Below are positions 37,812-47,106 of a stretch of DNA of 64,000 nt, piece after piece (the stretch's first letter is position 1; every line of letters starts with the position of its first letter). The position numbers were made by a program, and so were the translations under genes. Source of the DNA: Azospirillum brasilense (GTDB lineage: Bacteria > Pseudomonadota > Alphaproteobacteria > Azospirillales > Azospirillaceae); assembly GCF_007827795.1 (NCBI RefSeq), contig NZ_VITI01000005.1:186001-250000 (forward strand), written 5' to 3'. Under the pieces are notes generated by a model that was given only the letters and a program-made list of their open reading frames with translations, made no database searches and was not told the origin of the DNA.

Positions 37812-37826
37812 GTTCTAGTTTGGTTC
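37812..37826 (-). promoter_or_regulatory. LexA operator (SOS box) upstream of lexA
   Basis: GTTC at 37812-37815 and 37823-37826 with a 7-nt spacer is exactly the alphaproteobacterial LexA-binding direct repeat. A third GTTC at 37802-37805 lies six nucleotides before the first, and inverted GAAC copies follow nearer the lexA start. Confidence 0.8.
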
Positions 37827-37920
37827 TTAACCCCCGTCAAGCCCTACGGATGAAATCAATCGCAAATCGACGGACAGGACTCCAAAGCGATTGCCAAAGG
37901 GATTGAGGGTGCGGAATGGA

Positions 37921-39153
37921 TTAAAGCGACAGGACACCGCCGCTCAACGGGATCACCGTCACGCGCTCGCCTGCGGCGGCGGCGGTTGCCCGAGGCTCGC
38001 GGGCGATCAGCGCGTCGGCCTGGGCCAGCCGGGACATCATCGCACTGTCCTGACGCGGGAAGGGGGTGGCGACGGGCTCGCCATCCGGTCCGGGGGACAG
38101 GGTGGCGCGCAGGAAGTCGGTGCGGTCGTCGTTGGCCTTCAGCGGCGCGCCGAGTCGCGCCATGAGCGTGGCGTTCTCGGCGGGCAGCCCCTGGAGATGG
38201 CGGAGCAGCGGCACCAGGAACAGCACGGCGGCCACCCCGGTGGACACCGGGTTGCCGGGCAGGCCGAGCAGCGGCACGCCGTTCGCCGTTCCGAAGATCA
38301 ACGGCTTACCGGGCTTCATCGCGACGCGGTAGAAGTCCAGCGACAGCCCGCCCAGCACGTCGCGGACATGGTCGTGCTCGCCTTGCGAGGCGCCGCCCGT
38401 GGTCACCAGCAGGTCGCAGCCGGCCGCCCCGGCGGCCATGGCGGCGAGATGCTCCGGATCGTCCTTGGCCACGCCGAGATTGTGGGCGAGCCCGCCCTGG
38501 CTGGTGACCAGCGCGCACAGACCGAGCGCGTTGGAGCTGACGATCTGGCTCGGCCCCAGCGGATCGCCGGGCAGGGCGATCTCGTCCCCGGTGGCGAGCA
38601 CGGCGACCCGCGGGCGGCGGTGGACGCGCAGCCAGGGCAGGTTGGCCGCCGCGGCCAGGGCGACGTCGCGGGCGGTGAGCAGCCGTCCCTTGGGAAGCAC
38701 CTCCTTTCCCGCGGTGAAGTCCAGACCGGCGGGGCGGATGAAACGGCCCGCGGGCACGGCGCGCCCGACGCGCACGCGGGCCCCGGCGTCCTCGCAATCC
38801 TCCTGCATCACCACGGCGTCGGCCCCGGCGGGCAGGGGGGCGCCGGTGAAGATGCGCACGGCCTCGCCCGCGCCGACCGTTCCGGCGAAGGCGTGGCCGG
38901 CGGCGGACTCGCCGATCCGGCGCAGCGTGACGGGCGCATCCGCCGACGCCGGAACGATGTCGGCGGCGCGGACGGCCCAGCCGTCCATGGCGGCTGCGGC
39001 GAAGGGCGGCTGGGTCAGGCGGGCGACGGCGGGTTCCGCCAGGACGCGCCCCAGCGCGTCGGGCAGCGGCACCGTCTCCGCCGGCAGGGCGGTGAAGGCG
39101 GCGAGGATGCGGGCGCGGGCCTCCCCGACCGAGATCATCGCGCCGGGCGCCAT
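37921..39153 (-). CDS. moeA: Molybdopterin molybdenumtransferase
   Basis: MoeA inserts molybdate into adenylylated molybdopterin to form Moco. The 410-residue protein has SVGEARARILAAF, PPFAAAAMDGWAVRA near 48, the domain with AGEAVRIFTGAPLPAGADAVVMQED (split: RIFTGAPLPAGADAVVMQED), and the MoaB/MogA-like domain with VAVLATGDEI, SSNALGLCALV, TTGGASQGEHDHV and LLGLPGNPVST. Its ATG overlaps the last base of the moaC stop (TGATG). It ends the trpGDC-GNAT-moaC-moeA run; lexA starts upstream on its own promoter. Confidence 0.95.
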   Translation of the reverse strand: MAPGAMISVGEARARILAAFTALPAETVPLPDALGRVLAEPAVARLTQPPFAAAAMDGWAVRAADIVPASADAPVTLRRIGESAAGHAFAGTVGAGEAVRIFTGAPLPAGADAVVMQEDCEDAGARVRVGRAVPAGRFIRPAGLDFTAGKEVLPKGRLLTARDVALAAAANLPWLRVHRRPRVAVLATGDEIALPGDPLGPSQIVSSNALGLCALVTSQGGLAHNLGVAKDDPEHLAAMAAGAAGCDLLVTTGGASQGEHDHVRDVLGGLSLDFYRVAMKPGKPLIFGTANGVPLLGLPGNPVSTGVAAVLFLVPLLRHLQGLPAENATLMARLGAPLKANDDRTDFLRATLSPGPDGEPVATPFPRQDSAMMSRLAQADALIAREPRATAAAAGERVTVIPLSGGVLSL

Positions 39154-39647
39154 CAGACCGCGCTCCCCCAGTCGCCGCTCTTGCCGCCGGCCTTGTGGAG
39201 CAGTTTCACCTCGGTGATGGTCATGCCGCGGTCCACCGCCTTGCACATGTCGTAGACGGTCAACGCGGCGACCGACACGGCGGTCAGCGCCTCCATCTCC
39301 ACACCGGTCTGCCCCCTGAGTTTGCAGGTGGCGGTGATGTCCACGGCGTTGCGCTCGGGGTCGCAGGTCAGGTCCACCTTGACCGAGGTCAGCATCAGCG
39401 GATGGCACAGCGGGATCAGGTCCGGCGTGCGCTTGGCCCCCATGATGCCGGCCAGCCGGGCCACCGACAGCACGTCGCCCTTCTTGACGCCGCCCTGCAA
39501 GATGAGCGCCAGCGTTTCCGGCTGCATCAGGACGGAGCCGCTGGCGGTTGCCGTGCGTTCCGTGTCGGCCTTGCCGGACACGTCCACCATCACCGCGCGG
39601 CCTTCGGCGTCGAAATGGGTGAAGCCGCTTGCGGGCTGGTCGGTCAT
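39153..39647 (-). CDS. moaC: Cyclic pyranopterin monophosphate synthase
   Basis: MoaC converts the MoaA product 3',8-cyclo-GTP to cyclic pyranopterin monophosphate, an early step of molybdenum cofactor synthesis. The 164-residue protein has [40 protein letters not shown] near 70-89 (catalytic Lys and His) and [20 protein letters not shown] plus the C-terminal [19 protein letters not shown]. Its start overlaps the upstream GNAT stop (ATGA) and its stop overlaps moeA, so all three are coupled. moaA is not in the window. Confidence 0.97.
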   Translation of the reverse strand: MTDQPASGFTHFDAEGRAVMVDVSGKADTERTATASGSVLMQPETLALILQGGVKKGDVLSVARLAGIMGAKRTPDLIPLCHPLMLTSVKVDLTCDPERNAVDITATCKLRGQTGVEMEALTAVSVAALTVYDMCKAVDRGMTITEVKLLHKAGGKSGDWGSAV

Positions 39648-40105
39648 AGGGGTTTCTCCATGAACAGGCTCAGCGGGTCCGGGCCGTAGGGGCCGAACGG
39701 GCCGCGGTCGGCGAAGCCCTGTTTGCGGTAGAGCGCGATGGCCTCGTCCTGATAGACGCCGGTCTCCAGCCGCAGCAGGGACAGGCCGGCGGCGCGGGCC
39801 TCGTCCTCGATGCGCTCCAGAAGGCGGCGCCCGATCTGGCCGCCGCGCGCGGTCGGCTGGACGAACATCCGCTTGACCTCGCCATAGCCGCCGTCGGTGT
39901 CGATGCGCATGGCGCCGCAGCCAACCACGGTTCCCGACCGCCGCGCGACCAGGAAACGGATGTCCGGCTTGGCCAGCGATTGCAGGTCGAGCAGATGGTT
40001 GCTCTCGGCCGGGTAGAGGTTGCCCAGATAGCGGTCCAACTCCTCGATGAGCCGGACCACCTCGTCCTGGAGCGGACTTTCACGGGCAATGGTCACGTTG
40101 GGCAC
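39644..40105 (-). CDS. GNAT family N-acetyltransferase between trpC and moaC
   Basis: This 153-residue protein has the GNAT fold: [40 protein letters not shown] (acetyl-CoA loop R/Q-x-x-G-x-G/A) and [19 protein letters not shown] near the C-terminus. The substrate is unknown. An ATG at 40123 opens a longer frame, but its first codons are the sequence GGGGAGGAG, an excellent Shine-Dalgarno placed 8 nt before a GTG at 40105, so 40105 is preferred. It lies 36 nt after trpC and overlaps moaC by 4 nt, so it is in the trp-moa transcript. Confidence 0.88.
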   Translation of the reverse strand: MPNVTIARESPLQDEVVRLIEELDRYLGNLYPAESNHLLDLQSLAKPDIRFLVARRSGTVVGCGAMRIDTDGGYGEVKRMFVQPTARGGQIGRRLLERIEDEARAAGLSLLRLETGVYQDEAIALYRKQGFADRGPFGPYGPDPLSLFMEKPL

Positions 40106-40141
40106 GGCGTCGCTCCTCCCCATTGCTTTTTTTATTCGGTG

Positions 40142-40926
40142 TCAGGCGAGCAGGGCGCGGGTGGCCGCGGTCACATCCTCCTGCCGCATCAGCGATTCAC
40201 CGACCAGGAAACAACGCGCGCCCACAGCCGCCATGCGCGACAAGTCCGCCGGGCTGTAGAGACCGCTTTCGGCGACCAGCATCCGGTCGGCGGGCACATG
40301 GGCGGCCAACTCCTCCGTCGTGGCGATGTCCACCGCCAGCGTCTTCAGGTTCCGGTTGTTCACGCCGAGCAGCGGAGTCTTCAGCGCCAGCGCGCGGTCT
40401 AGCTCCTCGCGGTTGTGCACTTCGACCAGCACGTCCAGGCTCCAGGCGATGGCGGCTTCTTCGATCTCCGCGGCCTGCGCGTCGCTCAGCGCCGCCATGA
40501 TGATCAGGATGCAGTCGGCGCCGAGCGCGCGGGATTCGGGGATCTGGTAGGGATCGACCATGAAGTCCTTGCGCAGCACCGGCAGGTCCACCGCGGCGCG
40601 GGCGGCCAGCAGATAGTCGTCGCAGCCCTGGAAATAGGGCTCGTCGGTCAGCACCGACAGGCAGGTGGCGCCGCCCTCGCGGTAGGCGCGGGCCAGCGAC
40701 GGCGGGTCGAAGTCCGGACGGATCAGGCCCTTCGACGGGCTGGCCTTCTTGATCTCGGCGATCAGTCCGTAGCGGCCCCCGTCCACCGTGCGGCGCAGGG
40801 CGCGGATGAAGCCGCGCGCCGGGTCGGCGCTGCGGGCGGCGTCCTCCACCGCGGGCAGCGGGCGGGCGGACTTGCGGGCTTGGACCAGCGCGCGCTTGTC
40901 GTCGCAGATGCGGGTCAGGACGTCGC

Positions 40927-40930
<4 letters not shown>
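40142..40930 (-). CDS. trpC: Indole-3-glycerol phosphate synthase
   Basis: TrpC closes the indole ring from CdRP in tryptophan synthesis. The 262-residue single-function barrel enzyme has [69 protein letters not shown] and LVAESGL, covering the catalytic Lys and Glu residues. It starts inside the trpD stop (ATGA). No PRAI (trpF) fusion is present; trpF, trpB and trpA are not in the window. Confidence 0.97.
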
Positions 40931-41996
<1,066 letters not shown>

Positions 41997-42000
<4 letters not shown>

Positions 42001-42587
42001 GCGGCGGTCTCCAGCCGGCGGGTGGTGTTCAGGAAATTCTCCAGGATCTTGTGCCCGTGCTCGCTCTCGATGCTTTCCGGGTGGAACTGCACGCCGTGAA
42101 TCGGCAGCTCGCGGTGGGAGAGCGCCATGATCAGGCCGTCCTCCGTCTCGCCAGTCACCTCCAGGCAGGCGGGCAGGGTGGCGCGCTCGACGATCAGCGA
42201 ATGGTAGCGGGTGGCCCGGAAGGGCGAGGGCAGGTCCTTCAGGACGCCGCGCCCCTGGTGGAACATGCGGTCGACCTTGCCGTGCATCGGCACCGGCGCG
42301 CGCAGCACCGTGCCGCCGAAGGCCTGCCCGATGGCCTGATGGCCCAGGCACACGCCCAACAGTGGAACGCCGGCCTTGGCGGCGGCGTCGATCAGCGGCA
42401 GGCAGATGCCCGCCTTGTCCGGGTCGCAGGGGCCGGGCGACAGCACGATCCCTTCGGGGCGGAGCGCCATGGCCTCCTCCACCGTCAGGCTGTCGTTGCG
42501 GCGGACGTCCAGCTCGGCGCCCAGTTCGCCCAGGTAATGGACGAGGTTGTAGGTGAAGCTGTCGTAATTATCGATGAGCAGCAGCAT
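41997..42587 (-). CDS. trpG: Anthranilate synthase glutaminase subunit
   Basis: TrpG supplies ammonia from glutamine to TrpE. The 196-residue class I amidotransferase has [50 protein letters not shown] (nucleophile C80), HSLIVER and [13 protein letters not shown] (H169, E171). ATG 42587 fits the family start; an ATG at 42602 would add five residues and has no room for its Shine-Dalgarno. It leads the trpGDC run, about 3 kb away from trpE. Confidence 0.95.
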
Positions 42588-42741
42588 GGGGCGCCCCGGC
42601 ATCCTTCCGGCCTGTCGTTTCCGGTCCGTTGGTCACGGCCCAATCGTCCCGGAATACCGTTCCGGCCTTGTTCCAAGGCGGGTACCCTAGCGGCTGGAGC
42701 GGTGGATTTCCAGCCCGTCCGAACCCGGAAACGGCGGAGTG

Positions 42742-43200
42742 TCAGCGGCAGAGGAACTGCGGCGGTGTCGCGGGCTTGTCCGGGACCGTGCCGCGCCCGT
42801 CGGTTTCCTCGGTGATCTGGCAGCGCCGCACGGTGCGCGGCAGGTCGATGGCCAGCGTGGCCTGCGTCCCGCTGTAGCGGCAGATCAGGAAGACGTTGCT
42901 GCGCCGGGCGGCGGGGAAGTCCCATTGCCGGGTTTCCGCGCGGCCCCGCCGGAGGCTGCGGTCCGGCTCCAGCGCCGCCGGTGCGGGGACCGGGGACGTC
43001 ATCTGCGCCGTCCGGTCTCCCTCCACCAGCGCGACGCCGGCAAAGGCGTGCTGGTCCTTCGCCGGGTAGGGCGACCAGCCGCCGGGGGCCTCCGGCTGGG
43101 CCTGCACGGTCAGGCTGGGCGGGCAGCGGACCTCGTCCGCGAGGGCCGGGGGCGCGGCGGCGGCGGCGAGGACCGCCAGGAGGGTGAGGGTGCGGAGCAT
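42742..43200 (-). CDS. Small secreted protein, STY0301-like
   Basis: The 152-residue precursor has a Sec signal peptide (about 1-21, ending PPALAD) and a mature domain with RCPPSLTVQ, APGGWSPYPAKDQHAF, NVFLICRYSGTQATLAIDLP and RCQIT near the end. Four cysteines could give two disulfides. The pattern (early CP, a GW, a Cys-Tyr near the end of the strand region) resembles the STY0301 family of unknown function; this is a tentative match. It lies 155 nt upstream of trpG on the same strand, so it could be part of that unit, though no role in tryptophan synthesis is suggested. Confidence 0.7.
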   Translation of the reverse strand: MLRTLTLLAVLAAAAAPPALADEVRCPPSLTVQAQPEAPGGWSPYPAKDQHAFAGVALVEGDRTAQMTSPVPAPAALEPDRSLRRGRAETRQWDFPAARRSNVFLICRYSGTQATLAIDLPRTVRRCQITEETDGRGTVPDKPATPPQFLCR

Positions 43201-43319
43201 GGCGGGTCACAGCATAGTCCCAGCCGGCGGGCACCTCCACCCCGCTCCGCTGTTGCAGGGACGGTGCGGGGGTGCCACCTTGCGCGCAAACCGGAAACCA
43301 GGGTTCGAGATTCCTTCCC

Positions 43320-44525
43320 ATGGCCAGAAAATCGCCGCGCAAGCCCCAGAAGGCGGCGGCACGGAAGCCATCGCCGAAAACACCGGCCGCCGCATCCGGA
43401 CGGCCGGCGCCGGGGCGCGCCGTATCCCCGATTCTGCTGGCGCTGGCCGGGGTGATCGCGGTCTTCGCGGTGGCGCTCGGCGCGCGCTTCATCATCGGGC
43501 GCGACGCGCCGGAGACGGCCGTCGTGGAGCGGGAAGCACCGGTCATCGCCCCGGCCGTTCCCCCCGCCGTCGCGCCGGTCAAGCCGCCCCCGCCCAAGGT
43601 CGCGGCGGCTCCCCCCCCGCCGGAGCCGCCGGCCCCGCGTGAGCCCGAACCCGCGCCGACCCCGGCCCCGCAGGTGACCGAGGCCCTCGCACCCGTTCCG
43701 GTTCCCGCGCCGCCCCCGCCGCCGGCCCTGACGCCGAAGCCGGTGGTGGCGATGCTGCCGCCTCCCGTCGCGCCGCTGGAACCACCGAAGGTGGCCCCTG
43801 GATCGCCGCTGTGGAAGAAGAACGCGCTGCCCTTCCGCGCCCCGCCGGGCAAGCCGGCCATCGCCATCGTCATCGACGACATGGGCGTGGACCGCAAGCG
43901 TTCGAATCGAACGGTGTCGCTGCCGGCGCCGCTGACGCTGGCCTGGCTGCCTTACGCCCACGAGTTGCCGGCCCAGGCCCGCGCCGCCCGCGCCGCCGGG
44001 CACGAGTTGATGCTGCATCTTCCCATGGAGCCCAGCGGCTCGGCCGATCCGGGACCGCAGGCGCTGCGCGTGTCGCTCGACAAGGGGGAGATCCTGCGCC
44101 GGACCAAGGCGGCGCTGGACAGCTTCGATGGCTATGTCGGGGTGAACAACCACATGGGCAGCCGCTTCACCGCCGATTCCGCGGCCATGGCGCCCGTGCT
44201 GGGGGAGATCGCGCGGCGCGGCCTGTTGTGGCTGGACAGCCGCACCACCGCGAAGAGCGCCGGCCTGACGCTCGCGCGGGAGCTTCAAATGCCCTTCGCC
44301 GGGCGCGACATCTTTCTCGACAACGAGATGACCGTGCCGGCGGTGCGCAGTCAGCTCGCCAAGACGGAGCAGGTGGCGCGCAGCCAGGGCTACGCCATCG
44401 CCATCGGCCACCCGCACGATGCGACAATCGACGCACTAGCCTCCTGGATGCCGGAGGTGCAGAAACGCGGCTTCGTCCTGGTCCCGGTCAGCGCCGTCGT
44501 GCGCGCCCATCACACCGGCGGGTGA
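43320..44525 (+). CDS. Divergent polysaccharide deacetylase family protein
   Basis: The 401-residue protein has one N-terminal helix (about 36-60), a long Pro/Ala-rich linker (about 65-170) and a C-terminal YibQ-type divergent polysaccharide deacetylase domain (about 178-398): AIAIVIDDMGVDRKRSNRT, LMLHLPMEPSG, GVNNHMGSRFTAD, LLWLDSRTT and AIAIGHPHDATIDAL. It should lie in the inner membrane with the domain in the periplasm, the linker spanning part of the cell wall. The exact substrate of this family is unknown. ATG 43320 is chosen; the upstream in-frame ATG lacks support. Confidence 0.9.
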   Translation: MARKSPRKPQKAAARKPSPKTPAAASGRPAPGRAVSPILLALAGVIAVFAVALGARFIIGRDAPETAVVEREAPVIAPAVPPAVAPVKPPPPKVAAAPPPPEPPAPREPEPAPTPAPQVTEALAPVPVPAPPPPPALTPKPVVAMLPPPVAPLEPPKVAPGSPLWKKNALPFRAPPGKPAIAIVIDDMGVDRKRSNRTVSLPAPLTLAWLPYAHELPAQARAARAAGHELMLHLPMEPSGSADPGPQALRVSLDKGEILRRTKAALDSFDGYVGVNNHMGSRFTADSAAMAPVLGEIARRGLLWLDSRTTAKSAGLTLARELQMPFAGRDIFLDNEMTVPAVRSQLAKTEQVARSQGYAIAIGHPHDATIDALASWMPEVQKRGFVLVPVSAVVRAHHTGG

Positions 44526-44552
44526 CCGCCGGTCCCGTTTGAGGAGAGTTCC

Positions 44553-44759
44553 ATGGCTGATACCTACAGGGTCGGCGGCATGACCTGCGGCGGCTGCGCC
44601 CGCTCCGTCACCAACGCCATCGGCAAGCTGGCGCCGGGTGCGGCCGTGACGGTGGACCTGGACGCCGGCACCGTGGCGGTGGAGGGCGGAGTCGCCCCGG
44701 AGACGGTGAGGAAGGCCGTGGAAGGCGCCGGCTTCGACTTCGGCGGTCCGGCCGGCTAA
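44553..44759 (+). CDS. Heavy-metal-associated (CopZ-like) protein
   Basis: This 68-residue ferredoxin-like protein has the metal motif GGMTCGGC with C12 and C15, followed by a helix (SVTNAIGKLAP) and TVDLDAGTVAVEGG. It is typical of copper chaperones or free HMA domains. It has no CopA, CueR or other metal gene beside it; it follows the deacetylase-like gene by 27 nt with GAGGAG in front of the ATG. Metal specificity cannot be read from sequence. Confidence 0.88.
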   Translation: MADTYRVGGMTCGGCARSVTNAIGKLAPGAAVTVDLDAGTVAVEGGVAPETVRKAVEGAGFDFGGPAG

Positions 44760-44765
44760 AGCGCG

Positions 44766-45563
44766 TCAGGCGGGACGGCGCAGCCGCCACACCAGCAGGC
44801 CGCCGGCCCAGGACAGCGACACCGCCAGGGCGACGCCGAGCGCCGCGAACCGTCCGGCGGGCTCGGCCAGAAGATGGGCGGTGGTCAGCGCCAAAGCAAG
44901 GCCGGGGTTGGTCAGCAGCGCGCTGCGCATCGCCGCGGCGACCACGCCGCCGCCCATGCGGCCGTGCAGGATCACCGTCAGGCTGGTCAGTGCGATGGGG
45001 AACACGGCGGCGATGCCGGTGGCCGCCGGGCCGATGCTGTGGCTGAGCGTCGTCACGGTGGCGACCAGCAGGCCGACGAGGCCGGCGCGGGCCGGGATGT
45101 CGTACCAGCGCGACCGCGCCGTCCGGACCACCGTGTCCGCCGGAATTGGGGCGGATACCACCCAGGCGGCGATCCCGTAGCAGGCCAGCGTCAGCAGCAG
45201 CGCCAGCGGCAGCGTCCACTCGACGGCGGAGCGCAGAGTGGACGCCACGACGATCCAGAAGACGGAGCTGGCGATGACCGTCGCGGGCATGCCCCACCGC
45301 GGGGCGATCCGCACCAGAAGCGCCAGATAGAGGACGATCGTCGCGTTCCCGACCATCCCCGACAGGGCGGCGTCGGCGACGAAGCCGTCGCCATGCTCCA
45401 TCGCGAGCATCACGAAGGCCGGTCCGGTCGAGACGGGCAGGGCGGTGATCATGCCGCCATAGAAGGGGCCGGCCTTCTCCGCCGCCAGCGAGGCGGCGAC
45501 GACGACCAGGGCCGCCGCCACGACCTTGACGATCAGTGGCAGCAGCAGCGCATCGAGGGGCAT
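44766..45563 (-). CDS. Multispanning membrane protein of unknown function
   Basis: The 265-residue product has about eight hydrophobic helices and few charges, with the conserved-looking loop GPFYGGMITALPVSTGPAFV early and SHSIGPAATGIAAVFPIALTSL (quoted as SIGPAATGIAAVFPIALTSL) in the second half, which look like two related repeats. I do not recognise a family with confidence; it is transporter-like. It starts 7 nt after trpE on the same strand, so it is probably in the ppiD-trpE transcript. Confidence 0.8.
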   Translation of the reverse strand: MPLDALLLPLIVKVVAAALVVVAASLAAEKAGPFYGGMITALPVSTGPAFVMLAMEHGDGFVADAALSGMVGNATIVLYLALLVRIAPRWGMPATVIASSVFWIVVASTLRSAVEWTLPLALLLTLACYGIAAWVVSAPIPADTVVRTARSRWYDIPARAGLVGLLVATVTTLSHSIGPAATGIAAVFPIALTSLTVILHGRMGGGVVAAAMRSALLTNPGLALALTTAHLLAEPAGRFAALGVALAVSLSWAGGLLVWRLRRPA

Positions 45564-45570
45564 TCGGTCC

Positions 45571-47082
45571 TTACCGGGCGGAGGTCTCGCGAACGGTTTC
45601 CTCCGCGGCGCGGATCAGGGCCATCGACTTGTTGACGGTCTCCTGGTACTCGGCCTCCGGATCGCTGTCGGCGACCACGCCGCCGCCGGCCTGCACATAC
45701 ATCATGCCGTCCTTCAGAACGGCGGTGCGCAGCGCGATGCAGGTGTCCATGGCGCCCGACGCGCCGAAATACCCCACGCAGCCGGCATAGACGCCGCGGC
45801 GGGCCTTTTCCAGCTCGTCGATGATCTGCATGGCGCGCACCTTCGGCGCCCCCGACACGGTGCCGGCCGGAAAACCGGCGATCAGCGCGTCCAGCGCGTC
45901 GTGCTTCGGATCGAGGTCGCCCTCGACGTTGGAGACGATGTGCATGACGTGGCTGTACAGCTCCACGATCATCTTCTGCGTCACCTTGACGGTGCCGGTG
46001 CGCGCGACGCGGCCCACGTCGTTGCGGCCGAGGTCGAGCAGCATCAGATGCTCGGCCAACTCCTTGGGATCGCTCAGAAGGTCCTCGGCCAGCGCTTGGT
46101 CCTCCGCCGCCGTGGCGCCGCGCTTGCGGGTGCCGGCGATGGGACGGACGGTCACCTTGCCGTCGCGCACGCGCACCAGGATCTCCGGGCTGGAGCCGAC
46201 GACCGACAGTTCGCCGAAGTCGCAGTGGAACAGGAAGGGCGACGGGTTCAGGCGGCGCAGCGTGCGGTACAGCGCCAGCGGCGACGGCTTGAAGGGGAAG
46301 CGGATGCGCTGGGACGGCACGACCTGGAAGATGTCGCCGGCCCGGATGTACTCCTTCGCCCGCTCCACGATCGCGTGATACTCCTCGCGCGTCGTGTTGG
46401 AGGTCCAGGCGAGCGGCAGCCCGTCCTTGGTCCGCGGCTCCCGCCGGTAGGGCAGGGGGCGCTCCAAGTCGGCCACCGCGTCCATCAGACGCTCGCGGGC
46501 GTCGCCGTAGGCGGCGTTGCCGTCGACGCCCGGCTTCGGCCAGACGGGGGTGACCAGAGTCACCGAATCGGTGTGGCTGTCGAAGATGGCGACGATGCTC
46601 GGCCGCGACAGGATGGCGTCGGGGATGCCCAGCTCGTCCGGGTTGTCGTCCGGCAGCCGCTCCATCAGCCGGACCATGTCGTAGGTCAGGTAGCCGAACA
46701 GGCCGGCGGCCATCGGCGGCAGGGCGTCCGGCAGGTCGATGCGGCTCTCGTTGATGAGGGCGCGCAGCGACTCCAGCGGGGCCGCGTCGATGGGCTCGTA
46801 GGCGTCGCGGTCGTGCAGGGCGTTGCGGTTCACCTCCGCCCGGTCGCGGCGGCAGCGCCAGACCAGATCGGGCTTGAAGCCGATCACCGAATAACGGTCG
46901 CGCCGCGACCCCGCCCCGCGCTCCGCCGATTCGAAGAGGAAGCCGAAGGGTCGCCCGTCGGCCAGCTTCATGTAGGCGGAGACCGGGGTCTCCAGATCGC
47001 TGACCAGCGTGGTCCACACCACCTGCGGCTTGCCGGCCTCATAAGCGGTGTGGAAGGCGGCGGATTCCGGCTGAACCTTCAC
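45571..47082 (-). CDS. trpE: Anthranilate synthase component I
   Basis: TrpE makes anthranilate from chorismate using ammonia from TrpG. The 503-residue protein has the N-terminal regulatory domain (SAYMKLADGRPFGFLFESAE with the Trp-binding region) and the catalytic domain with DIFQVVPSQRI, RPIAGTRKRG, DLGRNDVGRV, HIVSNVEGDL, GFPAGTVSGAPKVRAMQI and IQAGGGVV-like VQAGGGVVADSDPE. The GTG start at 47082 has GAGG upstream. It follows ppiD by 24 nt with no leader-peptide attenuator visible, and is separated from trpGDC by about 3 kb. Confidence 0.96.
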   Translation of the reverse strand: MKVQPESAAFHTAYEAGKPQVVWTTLVSDLETPVSAYMKLADGRPFGFLFESAERGAGSRRDRYSVIGFKPDLVWRCRRDRAEVNRNALHDRDAYEPIDAAPLESLRALINESRIDLPDALPPMAAGLFGYLTYDMVRLMERLPDDNPDELGIPDAILSRPSIVAIFDSHTDSVTLVTPVWPKPGVDGNAAYGDARERLMDAVADLERPLPYRREPRTKDGLPLAWTSNTTREEYHAIVERAKEYIRAGDIFQVVPSQRIRFPFKPSPLALYRTLRRLNPSPFLFHCDFGELSVVGSSPEILVRVRDGKVTVRPIAGTRKRGATAAEDQALAEDLLSDPKELAEHLMLLDLGRNDVGRVARTGTVKVTQKMIVELYSHVMHIVSNVEGDLDPKHDALDALIAGFPAGTVSGAPKVRAMQIIDELEKARRGVYAGCVGYFGASGAMDTCIALRTAVLKDGMMYVQAGGGVVADSDPEAEYQETVNKSMALIRAAEETVRETSAR

Positions 47083-47106
47083 GGGACGGGCCTCGATTGA
47101 GTGTGG

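Noticed and set aside
44553..44759. A copper-resistance operon
   Set aside because: Only the HMA protein is present; no P-type ATPase, oxidase or MerR-type regulator is adjacent.
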